From Lewinella sp050633125 (GTDB lineage: Bacteria > Bacteroidota > Bacteroidia > Chitinophagales > Saprospiraceae), in assembly GCF_050633125.1 (NCBI RefSeq), contig NZ_JBOEFX010000052.1, forward strand, positions 6,007 through 70,006: a stretch of 64,000 nucleotides of DNA, read 5' to 3'. Position numbers and translations under genes: made by a program. The notes under the pieces are model-generated. The model did no database searches. It saw only the letters and a list, made by a program, of their open reading frames with translations, and was not told where the DNA came from. This document shows, in pieces, positions 24,934 to 34,848 of this stretch (positions within the stretch are counted from its first letter, which is position 1; each line of letters begins with the position of its first letter).

Positions 24934-27735
24934 TTATTCTTTTAGTGCAGCTTCTAACCGTAATAAACGTTGCTCCATTGCTTCGATCAGCGATTGTTGA
25001 GCAGCTTGCTGGGTTTCCGCTTTCTCCAAAGCATCTTCCAATTGTTCGATCTGGCCTTGCTGTTCTTGAATCGCCTGGATCGCCAATACGCTAAAGCCTG
25101 CATAATTCACAGAAAGTAGGCCATTGTCTCGTTCGCCTTTTTGCTCCAAAACCAACTCAGGGAATAGTGCCTGCACGTCTTGGGCAACAAAGCCAATGGA
25201 GGTTTTTCCATCCGGGTTGTTATCGCGGTACACATAACGAGATGGTTGCAATGCCAATACTTTGGCGAGGCTCGTCTCCAATGGGCGGATGTCTTTCTTT
25301 AAGCGCCGGTCGGAGGCAGAGGTATAAGCACCAGTAGTGCCATCAAAAGAACCACGGAAACTGTTATCTGCATAGAGCGACAGATCTCCGGCGTTTGTTA
25401 CATACTGCTCCCAATCGGCTTCGGTCGTACCATTGTAAATATTAAAGCCATAGACATCAGACTCTACTATTCGTAAAACATAAGGCGTGGCCGTCACTGA
25501 TCCTGTTTCTGAAATGGACACACCGCTAGTAATCAGTCGCAGCGCATCTACCCCGCCGCCACTGCTAGCGGTAATGGCGGGCGCAGGAATACCGTCGACC
25601 GCCTTCAGGAGAAGAGAACTACTACCGCTTATCAATTCCAGCCCTTCGTCGTCAAAAGTGGCAATATCGCTACCGAGAATCTGTAGCCGAATAACGCTAT
25701 TTACCAGATTACCTATCTGCATATCTGCTCCATCATGGTACATGTAACCATACCAGCTATTGCCATCATAAAACTGAACGGAAGGTGTCTCGTCATCAAT
25801 TCTGAAATCGCCCAATAGGTGCAGTTTATTGCCAGGGCTAGCCGTACCAATGCCCACATTGCCGCCATTGTAGTAAACAGTGGAGCCACTGGTGCTCCAG
25901 GGAGAGCTACCGCCGAGGCCAGAAAGATTGACGCTATTTCCACCTGAAATCTGTAGATCGTTTCCACTCAGACTGAGGCTTTGTAGTTCGTTGGTCGTGC
26001 TGGCATCTGTAGCAGAGAGTACCCCACCGCTGATTTGAATTCCAGCGCCAGCAGTATAGGTTCCTGCCGGGCCAACAGGGCCTGTCGCGCCTGGAGTTCC
26101 TTGCGGGCCTTGCGCACCAGCAGGGCCGGGATCGCCCTGAGCACCTTGCGGGCCAGTAGCGCCCATTGGACCAGTAGCACCGGGATCACCTTGTGGACCC
26201 TGTATTCCAGCCGGGCCGGCGTCTCCTTGTGGGCCTTGCGGGCCTGCTGCTCCCATTGGGCCCGCAGGCCCCTGTTCGCCCTGTAAACCTTGTGGGCCTA
26301 TAGGGCCCGCTTCGCCTTGCGCGCCCTGAGGGCCTGTTGCTCCTATTGAACCAGTGGCTCCCTGCGGACCAACCGGGCCGGGTTCGCCTTGAGGGCCTTG
26401 TACTCCAGCAGGGCCTACGGGGCCAGTAGCACCAATAGAACCAGCAGGGCCCATTGCACCTGTTGGGCCAGCAGGGCCGGGTTCGCCCTGCAAACCTTGG
26501 TTTCCCTGTATTCCTTGTGGACCAGTAGCCCCCATTGCACCTTGGGGACCTTGAGGGCCTTGTATCTGACCTACATTTACCCACATACTGCCATCCCAAA
26601 CGTAGCCATCACCATTGGTTTGGACGATATAGAGGTCACCTTGCATACTTGTTGCAGGCAAATCAGCTACCGTAGCAACTGTTCCTATAATTTGAACACC
26701 AGTGCCATCTTGTCCGGCAGGACCTTGGGGCCCAATGGGGCCTTGCTCACCTTGTGGGCCAGCAACACCAGCGGGACCAGTTGGGCCTTGGCTTCCTTGC
26801 GGGCCAGCTACCCCTTGTTCACCTTGTGGGCCGGGGTTTCCTTGCGGCCCAATAGGGCCTGGGGCACCTTGTGGGCCTTGTATCTGACCTACATTCACCC
26901 ACATACTGCCATCCCAAACGTAACCATCACCATCGGCTTGGACGATATACAGGTCTCCTGCATTACCACTTGCAGGTAAATTCCCTACCGTGGCAACAGT
27001 TCCAACGATTTGAACGCCGGTGCCATCTTGCCCGGCAGGGCCCTGTGGACCAACCGGGCCGGTAGGACCTTGCGGGCCCGTTGCCCCTGGTGCACCGGGA
27101 GGGCCAGCTTCTCCCTGAGGACCAGTAGCCCCCGCAGGAATAGTAACGGTATTCCCATTGCTAATCATCAGATTACCTGTATTGGAATCGTATACCAAGG
27201 TTTGGCTATCTGTCCCCCCAGGAAATGAAAGGGTAACAGCATTTCCATCTGTCAGGGTTAGGGTTTGTGTATTGGGATCGTAGAGTAAGTTTTGTAATTC
27301 ATCGGTAGGGTCACCACCGCCGGAGCCATTTGCAGCTTCTCTGGCATAAATGGCGTAGGGTACTGACAACAGCTGGCTGGTACCTAAATTTGTGTAATTG
27401 GTTCCACTGTTGGGGTCCATGTCTATTTTCAAATAATAGGCGTGTGCCCCCCAATCGAGGTTATTCATATCTCCTGATAACGGAGAGCCGCCGCCAATTT
27501 CCAGGTCGAAAACTCCCAGTGGAGAAGTTGTTATTTCGTGCCGCTCGGCATAGTCAACTAGGCCAGAGACACCATCACGAACCAAGCTCACCCTGACCGC
27601 CAAATTTTCGCTCAGGTAAGGGCTACCTCCGGCATCACGAGCAACTGCCTGGAATTTAAATTTTTCTGGTGCTTGACTATAGGCACTGCTGGCGCAGGCT
27701 AATAACAAAAGCGCAAATAAGATTAATCGTTTCAT
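24934..27735 (-). CDS. Collagen-like triple-helix repeat protein with C-terminal S74 intramolecular chaperone domain
   Basis: 933 residues. A signal peptide (MKRLILFALLLLACASSAYS) is followed by a beta-rich N-terminal domain (about 22-190). Long Gly-X-Y tracts follow (about 195-560, GPQG-rich), interrupted by two near-identical ~50-residue modules (GTGVQI.GTVA......GDLYIVQ..GDGYVWDGSMWVNVG). Then comes a beta-structured head. A Peptidase_S74/endosialidase-chaperone domain starts at about residue 815 (SASDRRLKKDIRPLE, TSIGFVAQDVQALFPEL). A coiled-coil tail ends the protein. S74 domains trimerise fibres and often cut themselves off at the Ser before the RRLKKDI motif. The plan resembles phage tail fibres, but the signal peptide and lack of phage genes point to a cell-surface fibre. 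Confidence 0.9.
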   Translation of the reverse strand: MKRLILFALLLLACASSAYSQAPEKFKFQAVARDAGGSPYLSENLAVRVSLVRDGVSGLVDYAERHEITTSPLGVFDLEIGGGSPLSGDMNNLDWGAHAYYLKIDMDPNSGTNYTNLGTSQLLSVPYAIYAREAANGSGGGDPTDELQNLLYDPNTQTLTLTDGNAVTLSFPGGTDSQTLVYDSNTGNLMISNGNTVTIPAGATGPQGEAGPPGAPGATGPQGPTGPVGPQGPAGQDGTGVQIVGTVATVGNLPASGNAGDLYIVQADGDGYVWDGSMWVNVGQIQGPQGAPGPIGPQGNPGPQGEQGVAGPQGSQGPTGPAGVAGPQGEQGPIGPQGPAGQDGTGVQIIGTVATVADLPATSMQGDLYIVQTNGDGYVWDGSMWVNVGQIQGPQGPQGAMGATGPQGIQGNQGLQGEPGPAGPTGAMGPAGSIGATGPVGPAGVQGPQGEPGPVGPQGATGSIGATGPQGAQGEAGPIGPQGLQGEQGPAGPMGAAGPQGPQGDAGPAGIQGPQGDPGATGPMGATGPQGAQGDPGPAGAQGPQGTPGATGPVGPAGTYTAGAGIQISGGVLSATDASTTNELQSLSLSGNDLQISGGNSVNLSGLGGSSPWSTSGSTVYYNGGNVGIGTASPGNKLHLLGDFRIDDETPSVQFYDGNSWYGYMYHDGADMQIGNLVNSVIRLQILGSDIATFDDEGLELISGSSSLLLKAVDGIPAPAITASSGGGVDALRLITSGVSISETGSVTATPYVLRIVESDVYGFNIYNGTTEADWEQYVTNAGDLSLYADNSFRGSFDGTTGAYTSASDRRLKKDIRPLETSLAKVLALQPSRYVYRDNNPDGKTSIGFVAQDVQALFPELVLEQKGERDNGLLSVNYAGFSVLAIQAIQEQQGQIEQLEDALEKAETQQAAQQSLIEAMEQRLLRLEAALKE

Positions 27736-28005
27736 ACGTACGGGAATTAGACTTTATTTAAGGAAGAAACCCTTACTAGGTTTTGGACCAGTGGGATTAT
27801 TTTTAGTTATCACAAAAGTCTCCTCTCTTTCCCTGACCGAATTGCTCATTTCGGACAAGAACTTGCCCATTTTCATAAACAACTGATAATCAGCAGAAAA
27901 AATAAAGCAGTAATTCTATAACCTTGGCCTTGGTAACATCATTAGGTGGGAATACATTAACTTCGTAACGAACAATCACCAGCGGCTAAACTTGTTGAAA
28001 TCGGG
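27736..28005. other. Divergent promoter region between collagen-like gene and hybrid kinase
   Basis: 270 AT-rich bases between divergent genes. It must hold both promoters, but I recognised no clear TAnnTTTG box or repeat. Confidence 0.4.
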
Positions 28006-30795
28006 ATGATGCGAAAAAGCTTACTATTGTATCTACTTTTTTTAGGGGCTCTAACAACCCATAGCCAGGATTCCTTGCAGCAATATCTCTATATGGCGAC
28101 TAACCCTGCACCTGGAGACCTGCCAACCGCAATACAAGCCGCGCGAAAGTGTATTGAGCAAAGTGATCCAACAATATCTCCTGATCTTCATTTCCAATGC
28201 CGCTTTGCCTTGGCCCGCAACTATTACGACCTGGGACAGCCCTGGGAAGCGGAACGAACTATCCTGCCAGCTATAGATTTTGCTAGAAGCCAAAACCGAA
28301 AAGAATTACTGTTCCAGTCTTTATTATTCCAGCAGGAGATTCTCAACTCCACTGATCGCCCGGAAGAATCCTGGCCGATTTTACAAGAGTGCCAAATCTT
28401 AGCGACTGAATTAAACGACTCTCTTCTTTTAGCGAAAGCTTATTATTCCACGGGCTACTTCATTCTCTATTACAATAAACTGGATGACGAAACCGGCATG
28501 CAATACCTGGAAAACGCGCTTGGTATTTTTACCCGAAAGGGAGATTTAAAGATGATGGCTCCTGCCATGCGCAGGATTGCTCGCTACACCAAGGATAAGG
28601 TTAAGGCCGAAAATTATCTTCAAGCAGCTATTGAACTTTATAGAAATCAAAAAGATGAAATAAGCTTGGGTTGGGCTTATTATAATCTAGCCAGTTTTTA
28701 CCGCAATCAACAAGCACTAACACCTGCACTTCAGGCATTAGAAGAAGCCTTAACCCTCCACCGCAAAAACGATTTAAAAGGTGGCGTCGCTGATGTTTTG
28801 CTCGAGATCGGCTGGGTACATTTAGCCCAACAAAAACCACAGATGGCAATTGCTCCGCTCACCGAAAGCCTCGCTTTGGCTCAAAGTATTCCTTTATTCC
28901 CAAATATCAGGGATGCCACAGCAGCACTAGCAGAAGCCTATGCTACTATTGGTAAATTTGACCAAGCCTACAAATATCTCGAACAGAATAGTGCGTATAA
29001 GGACTCTACCTTTTATGAAACACTCAATCGGCAGATGGCAGAAAGTAATGCCCGCTATGAGAATGAGCAATTGGAAAAATCCATCGCGGAACGCGAATTG
29101 GAAATAATAAAACAAAAAGAACTCCGCAACCGAATACTTGCCACAATGGGGTTTGTTTTACTGCTGGCCCTGATTGCTTTTCAAATTGTTTATCATCGTC
29201 AAAAAAGAAACAAAGACAAAGCTGAACTGGCCTTAGGCTTTCAATCCAGAGAAGCAGAAAGGCTAAGGGCCCTTAATGAGTTAAAATCTAACTTCTTCAC
29301 CAATATCTCTCACGAATTACGTACTCCTCTCACCTTGATCCTGAGCCCTCTCGCTGATGTATTAGAGCGCATAAAAGCTAAGCCATTACAGACCAAACTG
29401 GGGATTGTGCATCGAAATGCGCAGCAATTACTCAACCTCGTGAATGAGATTATGGATCTATCCAAGGCAGAGGTAGGAAAACTGACCATTTATTCCAGCT
29501 CAATTTCTCTGCAACACTTGGTAAAAAGAATTTTCTCTTCTTACGAATCTTTGGCTGCACTTCGGGACATTAACTATGATCTATCCATACAATGTCAAGA
29601 TGTAATGGTAGAAGTTGATATAGATAAGTTTGAAAAAATCCTAAACAACTTGCTTACGAATGCACTAAAGTTTACCGCTGCGCAAGGAAGTGTACATTTG
29701 GATGTTGGTCACAGCAGCGGCAATTATACCTTCACCATTAAAGATACTGGCCAAGGCATTCACCCGGATGACCAAGCCCGGATTTTCGACCGCTTCTATC
29801 AATCAGACAAAAGCGACCACTTACGGGGCGGTACGGGCATTGGCCTCGCTTTAGCGAAGGAGCTCAGCCAAATTCTTAATGGACAAATAACGGTAAGCAG
29901 TGAATGGGGTAAAGGAAGTACTTTTCAATTGATTTTACCATTAAAAGAAGTTCCCCAAACCAAAGTCACAGCACTCATATCTCCTGGCAGACTGGTGCTA
30001 CCCACCCACCCCAAGCGTGTTCCTAATTACGCGCCCCTTGGTATTCAGGGAGATAAAGCACGACTCTTAATTGTAGAGGATCATCCCGAAATGGGCAAGT
30101 ACCTTCTTGAAGTCCTTTCTGAACATTATCAATGTGTTTTAGCCCAAGATGGCCAACAGGCGCTGAAACAACTACGCTTGTCTTCCTTTTCCGCCATCAC
30201 CTCCGATGTGATGATGCCGAATATGGATGGTTTTCAGCTACGAGAGACCATCAATCAAAAAGAAGAGTGGCGACAGATCCCCTTTCTTTTACTAACCGCC
30301 CGCCATCTTGAAGAAGATAAAATACGAGGTTTTCAACTTGGCATTGATGACTACATCACCAAACCCTTCAGTACTAAAGAGCTACTCGCCCGGATCAACA
30401 ATCTTGTTAGAAACAAAGAGGAACGTGATAAATTTGTTGCCAAAGAACCAGATAAAGCTGTACTGTCCGTAGATCAGAATCTCCTTAAGACGTTAGAGGA
30501 TACCTTATTGAGTCGACTGGAAGAGGAGGATTTTAAAGTAGACGACCTGGCGGAAGCTATTCATTACAGCACTAAACAAATGGGCCGATTGATTAAAAAA
30601 CACACTGGCCTTTCTTCTGTACAATTTATTCTAGAGGTACGTTTGCAAAAAGCCCGTACCCTTCTGGCGCAGCGGCAATGCGCTACCGTGCTGGAAGCTC
30701 AGTTTGCGGTGGGAATTCGTAGCACTTCTTACTTCACCCGAAAATTCACGGAACGATTTGGGAAAAACCCAAAGGATTATTTGAAAGCTTATTGA
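28006..30795 (+). CDS. Hybrid two-component system protein: TPR sensor, histidine kinase, receiver and AraC output in one chain
   Basis: 929 residues. A signal peptide is followed by a periplasmic TPR-rich sensor (about 25-370) and one membrane helix (about 378-398). Next come HisKA with phospho-acceptor His436 (ISHELRTPLTLIL) and HATPase_c with N box NNLLTNALKFT and G box GTGIGLALAKEL. The receiver carries phospho-acceptor Asp734 (SDVMMPNMDG) and the conserved TKPFS Lys. An AraC-type HTH output ends the chain (about 830-929, ending KFTERFGKNPKDY). Bacteroidota hybrid systems usually sense glycans with Reg_prop propellers; here tetratricopeptides replace that sensor, so the ligand is probably a protein or peptide. 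The divergent neighbour is the collagen-like gene, a possible target. Confidence 0.93.
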   Translation: MMRKSLLLYLLFLGALTTHSQDSLQQYLYMATNPAPGDLPTAIQAARKCIEQSDPTISPDLHFQCRFALARNYYDLGQPWEAERTILPAIDFARSQNRKELLFQSLLFQQEILNSTDRPEESWPILQECQILATELNDSLLLAKAYYSTGYFILYYNKLDDETGMQYLENALGIFTRKGDLKMMAPAMRRIARYTKDKVKAENYLQAAIELYRNQKDEISLGWAYYNLASFYRNQQALTPALQALEEALTLHRKNDLKGGVADVLLEIGWVHLAQQKPQMAIAPLTESLALAQSIPLFPNIRDATAALAEAYATIGKFDQAYKYLEQNSAYKDSTFYETLNRQMAESNARYENEQLEKSIAERELEIIKQKELRNRILATMGFVLLLALIAFQIVYHRQKRNKDKAELALGFQSREAERLRALNELKSNFFTNISHELRTPLTLILSPLADVLERIKAKPLQTKLGIVHRNAQQLLNLVNEIMDLSKAEVGKLTIYSSSISLQHLVKRIFSSYESLAALRDINYDLSIQCQDVMVEVDIDKFEKILNNLLTNALKFTAAQGSVHLDVGHSSGNYTFTIKDTGQGIHPDDQARIFDRFYQSDKSDHLRGGTGIGLALAKELSQILNGQITVSSEWGKGSTFQLILPLKEVPQTKVTALISPGRLVLPTHPKRVPNYAPLGIQGDKARLLIVEDHPEMGKYLLEVLSEHYQCVLAQDGQQALKQLRLSSFSAITSDVMMPNMDGFQLRETINQKEEWRQIPFLLLTARHLEEDKIRGFQLGIDDYITKPFSTKELLARINNLVRNKEERDKFVAKEPDKAVLSVDQNLLKTLEDTLLSRLEEEDFKVDDLAEAIHYSTKQMGRLIKKHTGLSSVQFILEVRLQKARTLLAQRQCATVLEAQFAVGIRSTSYFTRKFTERFGKNPKDYLKAY

Positions 30796-30810
30796 AAAGC
30801 TATTGAGGGC

Positions 30811-31338
30811 TTATGCTAAAGCTCGGTATATCTGCTTTCTATGATGGCGAAAATGTGCTGTCATAAAACTAAACATCCCAGGAAAAGACAAGCGACCGGC
30901 AAAGGGGTGCTTGTAAACTTCTCTATCCAGGTAACTTTCTTCCAATTGCTCTAAAAATGCTCGTAATAACTGGCGTTGTGTTTGATACTGGGTCTTAATA
31001 TTGGCCAAATCATCTTCCTTTGGCAAGGCAGAGGTACTGATGAGCGCCGGTGCTTTCACCTTTAAAGGTAAAAATAGATACCAATTTACAAATAGCGCTC
31101 TTGCAGCAGCAGCAAGCCCTGCTTTTGGTAAATTTGGCTCAAAGCTTAATTTTTTTTCACAATACTGTAGCGAATATTTTTCCGACAACAATAAATGATT
31201 TAAAACTTGGGTAACACTCCAACTTTCGGGTGCGGGTGACCGATTTAGCTGTTCGGAAGAATAATGATCCAATTCCGTAAAGAGTTGGTCCAGTTCTTTA
31301 TCCATAACGGCTAATTGATCCAGGATCGCAGCTCGCAT
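30811..31338 (-). CDS. DinB-like four-helix protein
   Basis: 175 residues with the DinB/DUF664 pattern. The metal-binding His of VTQVLNHLLLSEKYS is near residue 47, and the C-terminal pair is in FMTAHFRHHRKQIYRAL. An N-terminal amphipathic helix precedes these. DinB-family proteins are metal-binding four-helix bundles, some acting as thiol-dependent S-transferases. The substrate here is unknown. The gene converges on the hybrid kinase with only 15 bases between stop codons. Confidence 0.75.
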   Translation of the reverse strand: MRAAILDQLAVMDKELDQLFTELDHYSSEQLNRSPAPESWSVTQVLNHLLLSEKYSLQYCEKKLSFEPNLPKAGLAAAARALFVNWYLFLPLKVKAPALISTSALPKEDDLANIKTQYQTQRQLLRAFLEQLEESYLDREVYKHPFAGRLSFPGMFSFMTAHFRHHRKQIYRALA

Positions 31339-31463
31339 GATTATGATTATTTTATATAATAGACTTGTTCTACTGACAAGCTTGCCTAGAACAAGCTATC
31401 CAAGACAAAGCCATTTTAGCGTATTTTTCACTCCCCTAAGGTAATCATTTATGCGGAAACCGG

Positions 31464-31498
31464 CCAGTAGAGACGTCGTATCACAACGTCTCTACTGG
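31464..31498. terminator. Hairpin repeat (gagacgt type) acting as terminator after the CotH gene
   Basis: A perfect 13-bp stem (31464-31476 with 31486-31498, sequence ccagtagagacgt) lies just past the stop of the minus-strand CotH gene. Related gagacgtt/aacgtttc hairpins occur at 53412-53458 and 59702-59730. There is no strong T-run, so it may be a dispersed REP-like hairpin rather than a pure terminator. Confidence 0.5.
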
Positions 31499-31502
31499 GG
31501 AA

Positions 31503-34262
31503 TTAGATTTTAATCATTCTTATTTGTCGAAAATCGCCTTCATGCGCTAGACGTAACCAATAGACACCACTACTCAACCGGTCGAGGTCACTTACCTCAA
31601 TTCGGTTTTGCCCGGAAGGGAAATAAACACCTAATTCCTGGTGCACCAACTGCCCTTGAGCATTAAACAATTGCCAATCCAACGCACCGCCTTCATCCAG
31701 GATTAAATCCACACGAAATGCTTCCTGAAATGGGTTGGGGTAAGCCTGTACATCCACGATAGGATCTAAATCTTCTGTGCTATTGGTACAATCCGTTTCA
31801 AAGTAGTAAACGGTAGTTTCGCTGGTAGAGCTGTTACAGACTGTTTGTATTTGTAGTTCGTAGGTGGTGCAGAATTCCAGTCCTTGCAAAACCAAGGCTG
31901 TATCCTGGGTAGCCTCCGATTCCCACGTCGCCTCGCCCAACGGGCGGTAACGCACAATGTATGCCAAGGGGTCACCATTGATTTCCCAATTAAGACCAGC
32001 ACTGGTATAGTTTTCTTCAATTTGTACTTCCGTAGCTTCAGGACAAGGAATAAACCCAGAAAAATAGGCGGTGATGTCATCATTGCTTTCCAAACTCATC
32101 TGGATGGCTTCTTCAAATTGGTCAGGAGCAAAGATGTTATTAGCCACCTCCCAATAAGCAAATTCGTGATTGGGGTTAGCCAGCGCTTCCAATTCAATTT
32201 CAATGCCGCCATAATAAGTGGCCGCCCAAGGATACACCAGCCCTTCAACGGTATTGGCACGCACCCTGCCGGCTCCTTCGGGTTCTACATTAATCGTCAA
32301 TTCAAAGGGGCCGGTAATCCCATCTTCTTCATAGCAGTCTATCATCCCATCGGCAATGACAGTACAGCGAGTCAATATATAGTTGCGCAGATTTACTACA
32401 TTATCTTCCCATCCTTGCATGGTTCCTCCCCACCTATCTATCTGGCGGGGCATCTCTGGACGAATCCTGTCGATCATACTATCCAATAACTCCAACATAA
32501 AATCACAGCCCAGATACGTATTCGTCAAATCCGCATAGCGGTTGATGTACAAAGCAAAGAAGTCTGGATTTTCGAACAGGCGAGAAAAAATCGTCAAGTG
32601 CCCTTCAAAGTCCGTCGCTGGAGAAATAAGCTCTACGTTACAAGGATCAGCAAACGGGCCTTGGTCAGGAATGAAGGTATAGTTGATATAGTGACCATAG
32701 GTAGCATCTTCATCCCAAAGAATGTAACGCCAGCGTTGGGCACCACCATCAGGGTCGCGCCCTCGCCACCAGGCCGTATTCCAATTGAGCCAGTCAGCGG
32801 AGACATTATGGGAATGCAGAATAATGTAATCCAATAGACTCTCCACATCCAAGCGCTCAGAAACGTAAGCATAGTTAGCAGGATCAGCCATATCGTTAGC
32901 TCCAATATAGGCGGTCAATGCGTTCCAATCATCTATGCTGCCGTATTCTTCCCAGGTGTTCCCCCACGTCTTGAGAAAATCAATTTCAAAGCGATTCTGA
33001 TCATAATAATAACTGGTAAAATCATGGTCGTCTACCTTCTCCCGGATTTCGTATACGCCCCAGTATTGCCCGTTGACGAAAAGAATGCAAGGTTCGTAAG
33101 TACGCTCGTCCATATGGAGGTTGGCTTCCTGTGAAAGCGTATGCACAAAGGCATCACGGATATGTGCTCCTCCATCTTCAAAGGAGTAGTTATCGTTAGC
33201 GGCAGCTTTTAGAATAAGCCGTTGAAACTTGTCTCTATCCGTTTTTCCAGGAAATATTTCGTGTTTCACAGCATAGTCGTCTCCCATTTGGTCACGGGTA
33301 ACGAAGTCGATTCCCCGCTGGTCGTAAAAATTCCAGGAGTCATTGCCATGCTTATTAAAATCTCCGCTGGCATCAGCGACTCTATCCCCTTCTGCAGTAA
33401 ACAATTCCAAGGTACCGATAGGCTCCAAAAAAGTAGCACCGTTGATAAGCACCTCTACCTCATCCCCCGCAATCGAAATTGTGGGCACAGTAAAAGTTTC
33501 ATCAATAAAAAAGGTCTGGTAGTCCACAAAGCTCGGTGGTGCATCTGCATCTTCACCATAAGCAATAGCTTTCACTACTGTTGTTGCATTGATCGTAAAT
33601 GGCCCCGTATAAGGTGTACTTGCGTCGGATGGCCTCGAACCATCCAGGGTGTAATACACATCTGCACTAGGGTCACCTACTATAATACTTATTTCTGTCC
33701 CTGCTGCGTAAAATCCTGCGGCAGGCTGTATCGAAGGTTTCGCAGCATATTCTGGCCGAGGATCACTGTTACCAGCATCCGGGCTTGGACTTACAAATAC
33801 AAACCACTCGCTCCCCCCATCCGGGAAACGCCCACGCGAATGGCCCGCTTGGTTGGGGATATCTAATTCGTGGCTGTCCAAAATATTCCCTGCAGCATTG
33901 GCCAACACAACAGCTTCACTGTTCTGAGTTTGGGTAATTTTAAAATTGGTATGCCAGTTCGTTCCATCAAACTGATCTAAGCTAGAGGCCCATACCTGAA
34001 AATAGCCATTGGCCGGAATAATCGTACCCGCTGGAATCTCCCATTTGGTGGGATTATCCAGTTTATCACTAAGGTAATAACCACTAATATCAACCGCTAC
34101 ATTAGCAGGATTATACAGTTCTATCCAGTCTTCATCACCGCCAAAAGCGTCAAAAAACTGTCGGTAGTTACCTGCTGAAAATTCATTAATCACCACTTGG
34201 CCCGACAAACCGGAAGCCATGAGCGCAAAGAGAACAAAAGGGAAATAGTACTTATAATTCAT
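31503..34262 (-). CDS. CotH-type kinase domain secreted protein with lamin-tail domain and type IX sorting domain
   Basis: 919 residues. A signal peptide is followed by a lamin-tail (LTD) domain at about 22-130 (VVINEFSAGNYRQF, EDWIELYNPANVAVDISGYY). A chitobiase-type Ig module spans about 180-250 (VYYTLDGSRPSDASTPYTGP). A CotH-like kinase fold spans about 300-620 (GVYEIREKVDDHDF, WRYILWDEDATYGHY). A small beta repeat (about 655-725) and an fn3 domain (about 745-830) follow. A type A T9SS sorting domain ends the chain (VDVQAYPNPFQEAFRV to the end). In spores CotH phosphorylates coat protein; in this phylum the secreted versions have unknown substrates. No operon partners. Confidence 0.88.
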   Translation of the reverse strand: MNYKYYFPFVLFALMASGLSGQVVINEFSAGNYRQFFDAFGGDEDWIELYNPANVAVDISGYYLSDKLDNPTKWEIPAGTIIPANGYFQVWASSLDQFDGTNWHTNFKITQTQNSEAVVLANAAGNILDSHELDIPNQAGHSRGRFPDGGSEWFVFVSPSPDAGNSDPRPEYAAKPSIQPAAGFYAAGTEISIIVGDPSADVYYTLDGSRPSDASTPYTGPFTINATTVVKAIAYGEDADAPPSFVDYQTFFIDETFTVPTISIAGDEVEVLINGATFLEPIGTLELFTAEGDRVADASGDFNKHGNDSWNFYDQRGIDFVTRDQMGDDYAVKHEIFPGKTDRDKFQRLILKAAANDNYSFEDGGAHIRDAFVHTLSQEANLHMDERTYEPCILFVNGQYWGVYEIREKVDDHDFTSYYYDQNRFEIDFLKTWGNTWEEYGSIDDWNALTAYIGANDMADPANYAYVSERLDVESLLDYIILHSHNVSADWLNWNTAWWRGRDPDGGAQRWRYILWDEDATYGHYINYTFIPDQGPFADPCNVELISPATDFEGHLTIFSRLFENPDFFALYINRYADLTNTYLGCDFMLELLDSMIDRIRPEMPRQIDRWGGTMQGWEDNVVNLRNYILTRCTVIADGMIDCYEEDGITGPFELTINVEPEGAGRVRANTVEGLVYPWAATYYGGIEIELEALANPNHEFAYWEVANNIFAPDQFEEAIQMSLESNDDITAYFSGFIPCPEATEVQIEENYTSAGLNWEINGDPLAYIVRYRPLGEATWESEATQDTALVLQGLEFCTTYELQIQTVCNSSTSETTVYYFETDCTNSTEDLDPIVDVQAYPNPFQEAFRVDLILDEGGALDWQLFNAQGQLVHQELGVYFPSGQNRIEVSDLDRLSSGVYWLRLAHEGDFRQIRMIKI

Positions 34263-34335
34263 AACTGGAGCATGTTTTCATGAGGAAAGGTAGTTTTTTA
34301 ACAAGGGATTACACAGTGTAATTTGCATTCTGTAT

Positions 34336-34343
34336 TACCTTTG
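34336..34343 (+). promoter_or_regulatory. Bacteroidota -7 box for tadA
   Basis: tacctttg, a perfect TAnnTTTG, 25 bases before the tadA ATG. There is no clear -33 element at the expected distance. Confidence 0.45.
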
Positions 34344-34368
34344 ACAATTAATTCAACACAACAAGTCC

Positions 34369-34812
34369 ATGCTATCGGTCAACAGTGACGAACACTACAT
34401 GCGTCAGGCACTCAAACAAGCTCAACTTGCTGCTGAAGCAGGAGAAATCCCTGTAGGGGCTGTTGTTGTTGCCAATCAGCACATCATCGCCCGCGGGCAT
34501 AACCAGACAGAACAACTTACCGATGTGACCGCTCACGCAGAGATCATCGCCCTCACTGCCGCTGCCAATTATCTGGGTGGAAAGTACCTCCAGGGCTGCA
34601 CCCTTTACGTCACGCTTGAGCCTTGTGTCATGTGTGCAGGTGCACTGGCTTGGGCTCAACTCGACCGCCTCGTCTATGGCGCTGGCGACGACAAGCGGGG
34701 TTTCATGCGTTTTGGCAAAGAGCTTCTCCATCCTAAAACCAAAATAGAGTACGGAGTGCTGCATGAGGAGTGCGGTATTTTAATGTCGAGTTTTTTTAAG
34801 GGTAAGCGCTAA
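34369..34812 (+). CDS. tadA: tRNA-specific adenosine deaminase / nucleoside deaminase
   Basis: 147 residues with the cytidine/deoxycytidylate deaminase fold. Zinc ligands are His56, Cys86 and Cys89, and the proton-shuttling Glu58 is in TAHAEIIAL and LEPCVMCAGAL. The sequence is closest in plan to TadA, which converts the wobble adenosine of tRNA-Arg(ACG) to inosine, including the FFKGKR C-terminal end. Length (147) is typical. Some Bacteroidota members of this family act on free guanine or other bases, so the tRNA role is probable rather than proven. Confidence 0.88.
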   Translation: MLSVNSDEHYMRQALKQAQLAAEAGEIPVGAVVVANQHIIARGHNQTEQLTDVTAHAEIIALTAAANYLGGKYLQGCTLYVTLEPCVMCAGALAWAQLDRLVYGAGDDKRGFMRFGKELLHPKTKIEYGVLHEECGILMSSFFKGKR

Positions 34813-34848
34813 TTTTTCGCATCTTTCTTTTAAACACCCTCTGTAGAT

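Noticed and set aside
26035..27228. Plus- and minus-strand frames rich in Gly/Pro/Ser/Arg within the collagen-like gene
   Set aside because: They arise from the repetitive Gly-X-Y coding sequence read in other frames.
24934..27735. Prophage tail-fibre gene
   Set aside because: S74 and Gly-X-Y repeats occur in tail fibres, but the signal peptide and absence of any capsid, terminase or integrase gene argue against a prophage.
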